Shown: positions 34,491 to 42,352 of the stretch, in pieces
Position numbering within the stretch: position 1 is the stretch's first letter
How the letters are laid out: every line of letters begins with the position of its first letter
Assembly: GCA_965208965.1 (NCBI GenBank)
Contig: OZ242384.1
Coordinates: 2,418,001 to 2,482,000, forward strand
Direction of reading: 5' to 3'
Source: Bin5 sp965208965
GTDB lineage: Bacteria; Chloroflexota; Anaerolineae; Caldilineales; Caldilineaceae
DNA: 64,000 nt
Program-made: the position numbers and the translations under genes
Notes under the pieces: model-generated
Told to the model about the DNA's origin: nothing
Databases searched by the model: none
What the model saw: the letters and a program-made list of their open reading frames with translations, nothing else

Positions 34491-36350
34491 CTATTCCCGC
34501 AACTCGTTCATCGCTGCAGGCAGAATTGTAAGCAGATCCGAGGCGATGGTCCCGGCGCTTCCAATCCTCCGTTCGCACAGCTCTCCGGCGCGTCCATGGA
34601 GCCAGGCCCCCAGACACGCGGCCTGAAATGGAGACAGACCCTGAGCCAGCAACCCTGTGATCGCGCCGGCCAGAATGTCCCCAGTCCCCGCCGTAGCCAG
34701 CGCAGCAGTGGCCACCGGCAATACAGCCAGCTCCCCTTCAGGCGTGGCAATGACCGTATACGGCCCTTTGAGCAGCACGACCGCCTGCCAGGCCGCCGCC
34801 CGCTCCCGCGCCAGCTCCCAGCGGTTGTCTGCAACCTCCTGCACCGTCGACAGCCCGCAGAGACGCGCCATCTCCGCAGGGTGCGGAGTCAGGACGCAGT
34901 CCGCCGGCAGCAGCGACGGCCAGTCCTCCAGCTGCGCCAGAAGGTTGAGGCCGTCCGCGTCGATCACAGTAGGCGGCAACAATGGCCCCTCAGCCGGCAA
35001 TTGATCGCGGCGGCGGATCGTGCCGAATGGCGAGTCGGTTGACACATTCGTGTCTGATCCTTGTTGCTCGTCTTCGACCGCATGACCGTCAGACGGACCA
35101 AACGCGCCCGGCAATGCTGACGGGCGCCGCCTGTGATTCCTCAGCAGCAGCCGCTCCATAAAGGCCCGTGTCGCGCTTTCCTGACCCAGCCCGCAGCCAA
35201 TAAGAAGCGCGTCATACTCCCCCAGCTTTGCCGTGACATTGGCCGCCGCAGTCTCATTCACCACCCCCAGGTCATGGCTCAGAAGGATCCATGTCGGTTC
35301 AGCCAGCCCCGACGACACCGGCACCCACACCGGCTGAGGAATCGCGCCCGTTACCAGCCCCGCGCCCACACGGCACATCGCCGCGCAGCTGAGATAGGCG
35401 GCGCCCGGATAGTTCACGCTGCCCACCACCGCCATCCCCTTGCCAAATACGCCTTTGTGACTGTTGGGGCTGCGCGTCGGCAAGAGATCGGCCACCTGTT
35501 CCGGCGTCAGAAAAAACGTCCGCATGTCGGAGGCAAGCTCAGCGGGAATACCAATGTCCGCCACCACCAGCTCGCCGAGGACGCCCGCGCCGGGAAACTG
35601 GAACTGCCCCGCCTTCGCGCAACCAAATGTCACAGTCATATCGGCTGCAACCGTTGCCGCATCGAGCGCGCCGCTGTCCGCGTTCAAGCCACTGGGCACA
35701 TCGACTGCGACCACAGCCAGCGGAGGCCGAGCTTCCGGACCACCCGCCACAGTGCCAGCTTCACTCGCAGAAACTTTTCCAGGCAATGGGCGGCTGCTGC
35801 GCACCTCCGCTACCTGCTGCAGGATGCGGGCCAGTTCACCCTCAATGGGCCGGTTGGCGCCCGTACCCAGCAGCGCATCAACTACGACATCAGCTGCGTC
35901 CAGCCAGGCTCGCAGTTGCACCGCATCCTCGTCTTCTTCTGCCTTGTGGACGGGCACATTTCGTTCAACCAGCTTGCCCAAATGGCCCTCGTAATCTTCC
36001 GGCGGTTCCGCCTTCTTGCGCGTGCCTCTTTTCCGCCGCTTACTCCCAGCCCGCTCTTCCTTAACCGCAGAGCCGCCCCTCTTCCACAAATAGACCCTCA
36101 CCTGATAGCCGGCGTCGTTGAGATGCCGTGCGCAGACGAGCCCGTCGCCCCCGTTGTTGCCCGGACCCGACAGGACCAGCACAGTGCCTTCCCCACTGAG
36201 GGTATAGTTCTCCTGAACCGCTTCGGCAAGGGCGGTACCTGCCTGTTCCATCATCGCCGCATAGCTCTGGCCGCCTGCATCGGCCTCCTTCTCCAGAAGT
36301 TGCATCTCAGCGACGGATACGATTCGTGTATGGTCGGCGATTTCAATCAT
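34491..36350 (-). CDS. nnr: Bifunctional NAD(P)H-hydrate repair enzyme (epimerase plus dehydratase)
   Basis: Repairs hydrated NAD(P)H. The N-terminal YjeF_N epimerase (about 1-280) shows LSGPGNNGGDGLVCARHL and VDALLGTG, and DVPSGLNAD; the C-terminal ADP-dependent dehydratase domain (about 300-615) shows HKGVFGKGMAVVGS, LTPHPAEMARL and ATAGTGDILAGAITG. 619 residues, about 100 more than usual. The excess comes from two low-complexity inserts: a Lys/Arg/Glu-rich stretch after residue 95 and a polar loop near 420-460. Ends convergent with the aldolase gene. Enzymatic assignment is firm. Confidence 0.94.
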   Translation of the reverse strand: MIEIADHTRIVSVAEMQLLEKEADAGGQSYAAMMEQAGTALAEAVQENYTLSGEGTVLVLSGPGNNGGDGLVCARHLNDAGYQVRVYLWKRGGSAVKEERAGSKRRKRGTRKKAEPPEDYEGHLGKLVERNVPVHKAEEDEDAVQLRAWLDAADVVVDALLGTGANRPIEGELARILQQVAEVRSSRPLPGKVSASEAGTVAGGPEARPPLAVVAVDVPSGLNADSGALDAATVAADMTVTFGCAKAGQFQFPGAGVLGELVVADIGIPAELASDMRTFFLTPEQVADLLPTRSPNSHKGVFGKGMAVVGSVNYPGAAYLSCAAMCRVGAGLVTGAIPQPVWVPVSSGLAEPTWILLSHDLGVVNETAAANVTAKLGEYDALLIGCGLGQESATRAFMERLLLRNHRRRPSALPGAFGPSDGHAVEDEQQGSDTNVSTDSPFGTIRRRDQLPAEGPLLPPTVIDADGLNLLAQLEDWPSLLPADCVLTPHPAEMARLCGLSTVQEVADNRWELARERAAAWQAVVLLKGPYTVIATPEGELAVLPVATAALATAGTGDILAGAITGLLAQGLSPFQAACLGAWLHGRAGELCERRIGSAGTIASDLLTILPAAMNELRE

Positions 36351-36382
36351 AGCGTGCCTCTGTCAAGCCGGTCTCGTCACAT

Positions 36383-37690
36383 TTACGCCACGCGTATTGG
36401 ATGGGGTACCGGCTGGTTGAAGAGATACCCCTTCTCGTTAAAGGGAATTTCATCCGGTTGTCTAGTGCCCGCGGCGTCCGTCGCCCGCGTCAAAATCGTG
36501 TGCTCGCCCGGCCCCGCATCCCATGTAAAGCTGAAACGCGTCCATGAATATCTGAATGCGTCGTCGCTGAGAACCTCAACAAGATGCTCGAATTCCGGTT
36601 GAATCTGCGGCTCCTCCAGCGTAGAGGCGTTCCATGTCGCTCCAAAGTCACTGCTCCACTCCACTTCCGCGATCGGCCCGTTCGGTGAGTGCGCAAATCC
36701 ATGAATGCTGTGTTCCCCTGCCGCCAAATCAGCCGGCCACGGCAGCGCCAGCGCGCTCTTGAGCGTCTGAGTTGTCAAAGGCCTTCCCAACGCTTCGCCT
36801 ACAGGTGGATAAGCATCGCCGATCAACGTATATGAGGTCGTGTTATTTCGGGTCCAAAGCTGCTTCGACGAAACGACGATTCTACCTAGCCACTTGACGT
36901 TGGCCGCTCCTACCCATCCGGGCGCCAGCGCCCGCAAGGGAAAGCCGTGATCCCTCGGCAGGACTTCACCATTCAGCGCATAGGCAAGCAGCGTATCCGG
37001 ATCCATCGCCTTTCCAACCGGCATGACGCGCCGGAAGCCCTCTTCCGGTGAATCCGTGTCCAACCCAATCAGAAGCACGCTGGCCGCCTCTTCGGTGATG
37101 CCTGCCCGCTCCAGCACACCCCGCATCGCCGCCCCTGTCCATACGCCGTTGCTGACCGCCCCCGTCCTCCATTGCGTCCCCTTGGCGGCCTGTCCTTTCA
37201 CCAGGTCGAACATGGATCGATGGTTGCCCGCACATTCCAGGTACGAAATGAACGTCCGGCTGGGCAAATCCAATATGTCATCGTAGGTAAGTGCCAGCGG
37301 ATTAGCGACCGCGTCGCCTTCGATAGAAAGCCGCCAGTCGGCAGCGTCGACTTCCAGACTGATCGAGTTGTTGCGCACAAAAAAGTACTGGCGCGGAGTG
37401 ATCAGTCCCTGCATGTTTTCCAAGCGGGCTTCCAGATTCCCGCTGCCGAGTTCGATGAACGGCGCCGGGTCCTTACTGAATGGGGGAGCCTCTGCCGCGC
37501 TCTCTTCTGCCGCCGGCAGCGTCGCCGTGGGCAGTGGCAGACCCGTACAAGACGCCAGCACAGCCGCAGTCCCGCCGGCCGTCAGTAGCTGCAAAAGACG
37601 ACGCCGGCTCATGCCTCGCTCACGCGCGAGCTGCCAGAGATCGCCTCTCTCTTCTGGGTCCGTCCGTACTCCCAAACTCTCTGCTGTCAT
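36383..37690 (-). CDS. Tat-exported molybdopterin oxidoreductase, sulfite oxidase type
   Basis: 435 residues. After a 26-residue cytoplasmic lead come the twin arginines (MSRRRLLQLLTAGG) and a lipobox-like cysteine (LASC, C48). The molybdopterin domain has the molybdenum-ligating C153 in YLECAGNHR, plus GVWTGAAMRGVL and VLPRDHGFPLRALAPGW, and a C-terminal immunoglobulin-like dimerisation domain (about 305-430, including GFAHSPNGPIAEVEWSSDFG). It resembles periplasmic sulfite-oxidase family enzymes without heme domain. The physiological substrate could be sulfite or an organic sulfur compound. GGGTAAGGGG precedes the ATG. No electron-acceptor gene is adjacent. Confidence 0.9.
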   Translation of the reverse strand: MTAESLGVRTDPEERGDLWQLARERGMSRRRLLQLLTAGGTAAVLASCTGLPLPTATLPAAEESAAEAPPFSKDPAPFIELGSGNLEARLENMQGLITPRQYFFVRNNSISLEVDAADWRLSIEGDAVANPLALTYDDILDLPSRTFISYLECAGNHRSMFDLVKGQAAKGTQWRTGAVSNGVWTGAAMRGVLERAGITEEAASVLLIGLDTDSPEEGFRRVMPVGKAMDPDTLLAYALNGEVLPRDHGFPLRALAPGWVGAANVKWLGRIVVSSKQLWTRNNTTSYTLIGDAYPPVGEALGRPLTTQTLKSALALPWPADLAAGEHSIHGFAHSPNGPIAEVEWSSDFGATWNASTLEEPQIQPEFEHLVEVLSDDAFRYSWTRFSFTWDAGPGEHTILTRATDAAGTRQPDEIPFNEKGYLFNQPVPHPIRVA

Positions 37691-37783
37691 CCCCTTACCC
37701 TCCCAACCACTACGTTCAGCCGGCAGACCAAATCACCGGCGCGGGCGCAGTAAGCGTACAACGATCATTTAGCAGCTATCCAT

Positions 37784-38695
37784 TCAACTCGGCCTGCCAA
37801 ATCGCAGCAGATACCCATTACAGTCGCGAATCGCGAACTCCCTCATCCCCCACGGCTCGTCCGTCGGCTCCCGTTCGATGTGTACACCCGCTGCCTGGCA
37901 CTTTTCAAACAGACCATCAACGTCCTCGCCCATGAAAACATAGAATCCCACCGGCGGTTTCTCCGGCAACGGTTGGTCCGTAAGAGTCAGCTGAATATGC
38001 GCGCCTTCCGACGTCCATTCACCGCGGTGGATGCCAGCGTGCGTGGGCGGATTTCCGTACAGAAATCCGATCGTAAAACCCAGCTTGTCACAGTAATACT
38101 CCGCCGCGTCCTGCACATCCGGCACAGCCAGAATTGGCGCTAAACTGTAAGCAGCCTGCGCGTTGCCCGCCAGTTGTCCCGTGCGCCACTGCTCCGCCGT
38201 AATCCCGTAAACGATCTTATCGTGACCGATCTCGTCCTGGTGATACTTCTGCCGCATTCGCCCCCGCCGCCTGAACCCGACCCGCTCGGCGACACGCAAA
38301 GACGCCTTGTTTTCCTCACTGATCCACAGTTCCACCCGGTCCAGCCTCATCTCGTCAAAACCGTAGTCCAGCGCCGCCCGAACAGCTTCGCTCATATAGC
38401 CGTTTCCCCAATGGTCCGGGTGCAGAAAGTAGCCCATCCCTGGCACGCCGGCGTTCCCGATGTAATCTACAAATCCCAGCGCCGGGCCGTCCTCTGCCGT
38501 CCGAACGGTCCAGACCGTACCTGGCCCATCGAGCATGCCATCGACCATCTTCCTTGTCTCCGTCGCAGAAGTGTGCGCCGCATCGTCCATAAACCGCATC
38601 GCTTCCGGCCTGCGATACGCGTCAAACAGGTCCTCCGAATCGTCCACGGCAAGAGGTCGTAAAATTAGTCGCTCAGTCCTAAGTGTAGAATGCAT
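37784..38695 (-). CDS. GNAT acetyltransferase fused to glyoxalase/bleomycin-resistance (VOC) domain
   Basis: 303 residues from the ATG at 38695, chosen because GGGAG lies 8 bases upstream; a TTG five codons earlier is open. Residues 1-170 are a RimJ/RimL-type N-acetyltransferase: LRTERLILRPL, GYFLHPDHWGNGYMSEAV as the acetyl-CoA loop, and ASLRVAERVGFRRRG. Residues 180-303 are a single VOC module (PILAVPDVQDAAEYYCDKLGF, then GVHIEREPTDEPWGMREFAIRDCNGYLLRFG in parts). Such fusions suggest a resistance or metabolite-detoxification enzyme, but the substrate is unknown. Confidence 0.87.
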   Translation of the reverse strand: MHSTLRTERLILRPLAVDDSEDLFDAYRRPEAMRFMDDAAHTSATETRKMVDGMLDGPGTVWTVRTAEDGPALGFVDYIGNAGVPGMGYFLHPDHWGNGYMSEAVRAALDYGFDEMRLDRVELWISEENKASLRVAERVGFRRRGRMRQKYHQDEIGHDKIVYGITAEQWRTGQLAGNAQAAYSLAPILAVPDVQDAAEYYCDKLGFTIGFLYGNPPTHAGIHRGEWTSEGAHIQLTLTDQPLPEKPPVGFYVFMGEDVDGLFEKCQAAGVHIEREPTDEPWGMREFAIRDCNGYLLRFGRPS

Positions 38696-38844
38696 CGAAT
38701 CGTCTCCCAAAGTGTTCCGTCTCTCTAGCGCTTATGTATTTGTGAACCTGCATCGAATAGGCTCCGGCCAATTCACGACCATGTATAACAGTCGCACACT
38801 GCCGTCGCACACTGCCGTCTCAAACTCCTCGCCGCAAACTGCAA

Positions 38845-39942
38845 TTAAAGACCGTACAGCGCCCGCAGCGGCTCCCTGAGCTCCGTCGCCTCCAGCAAAT
38901 CAGTGTTGTCACTGAACTGGTCAATGCTCCCTATGGGCCGGCGTTTGGCCAGTTGCATTACTCTCGGATCCCGGACAGACCGCAACAGCGCGTCCGCGAA
39001 GCCGTGCAACGCCATCACGCGAAAGGGCCGGCCAAAGAAGCGCATCGGCCTTTCCGGCATCGAATCCGTAAGCCCAAGCCCGTTGTGCCGGCCAGCCGCG
39101 ACTCGGTAAGCCTCGCTCAGCCAGCGCTCCCGCTCCTGCCAGATGGACGCCCTCTGTACACCCATCAGTATATCGGTCAAGGCAGCCGCGCTTTCCAACT
39201 GCGAGAAAGCCGAGCCGAACCACTTGGCATACGGAGCATACTGTCTTTCCATCAGAAAACACAGGCGCATCACGTCCCGAACCAGTCGAGAACCAATCAA
39301 CGCCGAGCCCAGCTCGTCGCCCACCAGCCCCGCCCGCCCCATCAGATGCTCCTCCTGCCCGATGCGAGCCCAACCCGCAGCCAGCAGATACCGCCACACA
39401 TCCTGCGGATACCAGCTGAACCGCGCCCGCACGCTCTCCAACCCGATTTCGTCGTGAAAGATCCCGCCTGTCGTGATCGTGCGTAGCTTCTGTTGGGGAA
39501 AAGTCAGCCAATCCCCCGCCCCCATTTCCCTGCTGATGTCGATTCCCAAGTACCCGCAGAAAAACCCGCCAACCGTCTGCGTTTCCACCCGGTGATTGAC
39601 CGGCCCGCCTTCCGACGCCTCCAAAAGCTGGACTCCATTGTCATCGGGGTCCGGTTCACTGAAATTCGTCGGGTAGCCCAGGAAACTGTGGGGTAATCCA
39701 TCGCGCAGCGCCTCGTCGATATCTTCAGCGTGAGTCTTCCAGTCATTCGGCCGCAGAAAAAGCTGTAGGCGCGGCCCCCAGCCGTGGTCCGTCGACATCT
39801 CGTCGTCAAATCCGAGTGTCTCCGACCCCGGCCCTATCAAGGCCGCGCTATGCCGCAGGCCGCTGAACGACCCCTCCAGCACCGGCCGCACCGCCTCCCA
39901 GTAAAACCGTCTGCTCAATTCCAGGCCGGGGATGAATCCCAT
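38845..39942 (-). CDS. DUF4037 protein with nucleotidyltransferase-like N-terminus
   Basis: 365 residues. Residues 39-58 hold GSETLGFDDEMSTDHGWG, the DUF4037 version of the polymerase-beta-type nucleotidyltransferase signature (G-S followed by acidic residues). The C-terminal two thirds are helical (DVWRYLLAAGWARIGQEEH) and fit the DUF4037 tail. Targets are unknown; the fold is related to antibiotic and MNT-type nucleotidyltransferases. Its start lies only 3 bases after the restriction-nuclease stop, on the same strand, although its G+C content is like the chromosome, not like the island. Confidence 0.82.
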   Translation of the reverse strand: MGFIPGLELSRRFYWEAVRPVLEGSFSGLRHSAALIGPGSETLGFDDEMSTDHGWGPRLQLFLRPNDWKTHAEDIDEALRDGLPHSFLGYPTNFSEPDPDDNGVQLLEASEGGPVNHRVETQTVGGFFCGYLGIDISREMGAGDWLTFPQQKLRTITTGGIFHDEIGLESVRARFSWYPQDVWRYLLAAGWARIGQEEHLMGRAGLVGDELGSALIGSRLVRDVMRLCFLMERQYAPYAKWFGSAFSQLESAAALTDILMGVQRASIWQERERWLSEAYRVAAGRHNGLGLTDSMPERPMRFFGRPFRVMALHGFADALLRSVRDPRVMQLAKRRPIGSIDQFSDNTDLLEATELREPLRALYGL

Positions 39943-39945
39943 TTT

Positions 39946-40869
39946 CTACATCGCCAGATCGAAGGGAAGATCGCTGATGTCGCGCAACCGTTTTCCCTCA
40001 AGCATAATCTTGAGCATATCCATCTGGTCTTCGTTATCGATCTCTTCGATGGCCGCGAGCATCTCATGCAATGCGAAGTGATAGACGCAGTCCACGTCTC
40101 CCGTGCCGAGAGCGATAGCGGCAATGCGTGTCGGAAGCGGTTCAGCGGTAACAACCACGATGTGAGGTAGGCGTCCTTTACGGTTGCGGATCAGATTTAA
40201 TGCCTCAGTGCGTGCATTCTGTACTCGATCGCTTCGAATGGTCCATTTACACGATATACTAGCGTGAAGAAGTGGACGGGAATCTTCGGCGTTTGTGGCT
40301 CGCAGAGACGTCATGCTTGCCACCTCTTCGTCACTCGATAGAATCTCCCCTAAACGGTTGAATTCCTCGTCAGAAATTAGTTGCCGGCCAACTACTATAT
40401 CCGGCCTGATGATGTAATCTTCGCCTAAGGCCGATGCTAACAGCGGGTCTGAAGTCGACTTCTTGAATTGGTCCAAGTACTCAAGGTGCTCATATTGGTC
40501 AAATTGCGAGATAGCATAGCGGGTCGAATAGAACCAGTTGCCTGGTCGGATGTGTCGCAATAGCTGGAAGGTTTTTTCGATAAATGATGCTGTAATGTTT
40601 TCGAACTTGGCGCCGACCGTTTGGCCTGAGAGTGGCTGCGACGTATCGATAGTTTTCAGGCGATTTACGATTCCCCAAGCGATTTCGCAACTTGCTCGAC
40701 TCGACCCATCAGCAAAATTTGGAAATTGAGAACTCTTCTTATTTTTGGAAAGTCGAACCACCTGCTGGTAGATCTGTCTATGATAATTGCTACGCAAATC
40801 TCTAATTGACACAATCAATACTCCCCAATCAGTTGTCTCCCTTAAGAAATCCGATGACAAACTCTTCAT
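39946..40869 (-). CDS. Type II restriction endonuclease, NgoMIV/Cfr10I family
   Basis: 307 residues. It fits the metal-site pattern of the NgoMIV/Cfr10I/Bse634I group: E90 in GAKFENIT, D157 in IRPDIVV, S206-C207-K208 in ISCKWTIRSDR, and E222 exactly 13 residues after the lysine (KX13E). The following QNARTEALNLIRNRKG and LPHIVVVTAEPLP are also NgoMIV-like. These tetrameric enzymes usually recognise (R)CCGG(Y)-type sites such as GCCGGC; the site here is not known. The start overlaps the methyltransferase gene by 41 bases, so expression is probably coupled. Its base composition is clearly AT-richer than the flanks. Confidence 0.88.
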   Translation of the reverse strand: MKSLSSDFLRETTDWGVLIVSIRDLRSNYHRQIYQQVVRLSKNKKSSQFPNFADGSSRASCEIAWGIVNRLKTIDTSQPLSGQTVGAKFENITASFIEKTFQLLRHIRPGNWFYSTRYAISQFDQYEHLEYLDQFKKSTSDPLLASALGEDYIIRPDIVVGRQLISDEEFNRLGEILSSDEEVASMTSLRATNAEDSRPLLHASISCKWTIRSDRVQNARTEALNLIRNRKGRLPHIVVVTAEPLPTRIAAIALGTGDVDCVYHFALHEMLAAIEEIDNEDQMDMLKIMLEGKRLRDISDLPFDLAM

Positions 40870-42259
40870 GCATGCGTTTCTGGATCTGGGATTTCGGATT
40901 CCGGTTTGTACTGGCAGGCATCATGCGTCGGTTTCGATCAAGCTGACGCACACCTATGCTTGGTACATCAAATCCAATAGAGCGGCCGATGTCAGCAAGG
41001 CACTTCCCTGTTCTAGTGTCTATTCCCCTCATTTCTGAGCTCCCTACGACGACAATCGCCGCCCTGCCAGGTCGCAGCACGCGGTACATCTCCTGTAGAG
41101 AACTGGTCATCTCGGAAAAATAACGATGCAAGACTCGACCCTTGCGCGCATCCCGCCTTCCTATCTCCTCAACAATCTGCGCAGGATATTTGGGCAGATC
41201 AAAAAACTCTACATCGATGGTCGATTCGCCGCCGATGTAACGTTTTCGGGTATCACTAAGTTTGTCGATCGAGTGCCCGAGCCACACCAGCGAGAATTTA
41301 TGTGCCCTCATATAGTCGATTGCATTAGACGCATAAGGGGGTGAAGTTACAATCAGGTCCACTGAGGAGTCTTCGAGCGACAGTTCACGTGCGTTGCCAA
41401 ATTGAAGGCGTGGGTGGAATCGGCCATTTCTTAGAAAAGATAGCCCCTCAATGTTTTGTAAGTAGCGCTTTTTGAAATCCTCAATAGGAGAACGCAATCT
41501 CTTTGTGACGAAATCAGCCCGTCCATTTGCGCCTTCCACTACTTTCCTCTTTTGGGCAGGGTCCGACTTAACGACCGTATCCCCATCAAGAACACGTCCT
41601 TTTTCGTCAAGTACAATTTTGGCCTTGTGTGGGCGCGTATGCGCCAAGTCAAGCGCCAAAGAAACGCCGCCCGACTTAGTAATAATGATGGAGGACAGCG
41701 CCAACTCGAAAAAGGAGCGAAGACTGGAATCGGAAATATGGGCGATTGCCTCAACTAATGCCAGCAGTTCAAATTGCGTATCAGTGGCAAACCAGTAATC
41801 GACGAACTCCTTGGTCTTGCTGTTCCAACGCTGCTCAAGGCGGCTCATTAGCCCGACTCGATCTTGTGCCGATACAGCCTTTGCACTCTCGACAATGTGG
41901 TTCCCTGTGCGACGCGTCTCAGTGATGTCGAGAGGGCGGACTTTTACCCGCGTCAGCAACAGTGCTAGAGGATCAATATCAAAGCCAACTGCCTGTCTAT
42001 TGAGCAAAAACGCTTCCAGAATAGTAGTGCCGGATCCCATCATAGGATCAAGAATAACGTCTCCCTCTTGAGTCAGTTCACTGATAAACTTGCGGGGGAG
42101 CTGCGGGGGGAACTTAGCTGGAAAGGAGTGAAAACTGTGAGACGCGTAACGACTTTGTTCTTTGTGAAAATCCAAGTCCTGCCTAAGTAAGACCTGTAGC
42201 CGCCTGCGAGTCTCCGTGGGTAAGGATGTCCTGCCAAACAAGCTTTGTTGTAAATGCAT
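40829..42259 (-). CDS. Site-specific DNA amino-methyltransferase (N4-cytosine type)
   Basis: 476 residues, the modification partner of the nuclease. SAM-binding motif I is DPMMGSGTT (71-79), and the catalytic motif IV TSPPY lies near residue 305, giving the beta-class order for amino-methyltransferases; S/TPPY is usual for N4-cytosine and some N6-adenine enzymes. The N-terminal FHSFPAKFPPQLPRKFI is typical of this class. A long region between the motifs (about 110-290) may be the target recognition part. Most NgoMIV-type nucleases that I know pair with C5-cytosine enzymes, so this pairing is notable. First gene of the island operon. Confidence 0.88.
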   Translation of the reverse strand: MHLQQSLFGRTSLPTETRRRLQVLLRQDLDFHKEQSRYASHSFHSFPAKFPPQLPRKFISELTQEGDVILDPMMGSGTTILEAFLLNRQAVGFDIDPLALLLTRVKVRPLDITETRRTGNHIVESAKAVSAQDRVGLMSRLEQRWNSKTKEFVDYWFATDTQFELLALVEAIAHISDSSLRSFFELALSSIIITKSGGVSLALDLAHTRPHKAKIVLDEKGRVLDGDTVVKSDPAQKRKVVEGANGRADFVTKRLRSPIEDFKKRYLQNIEGLSFLRNGRFHPRLQFGNARELSLEDSSVDLIVTSPPYASNAIDYMRAHKFSLVWLGHSIDKLSDTRKRYIGGESTIDVEFFDLPKYPAQIVEEIGRRDARKGRVLHRYFSEMTSSLQEMYRVLRPGRAAIVVVGSSEMRGIDTRTGKCLADIGRSIGFDVPSIGVRQLDRNRRMMPASTNRNPKSQIQKRMHEEFVIGFLKGDN

Positions 42260-42312
42260 TAGTCGTCTCAGTTATGTGTGTCATGAAAGGGGCGGACGTG
42301 TAGAACGCATTA

Positions 42313-42342
42313 AGTATAGCATTGATTCCTATCAGGTGCCAG
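42313..42342 (-). promoter_or_regulatory. Candidate promoter of the restriction-modification operon
   Basis: On the minus strand CTGGCA (42342-42337), 18 bases, TATACT (42318-42313) with TGC just before the -10. The methyltransferase ATG is about 55 bases downstream. Confidence 0.45.
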
Positions 42343-42352
42343 AACGAATTTT

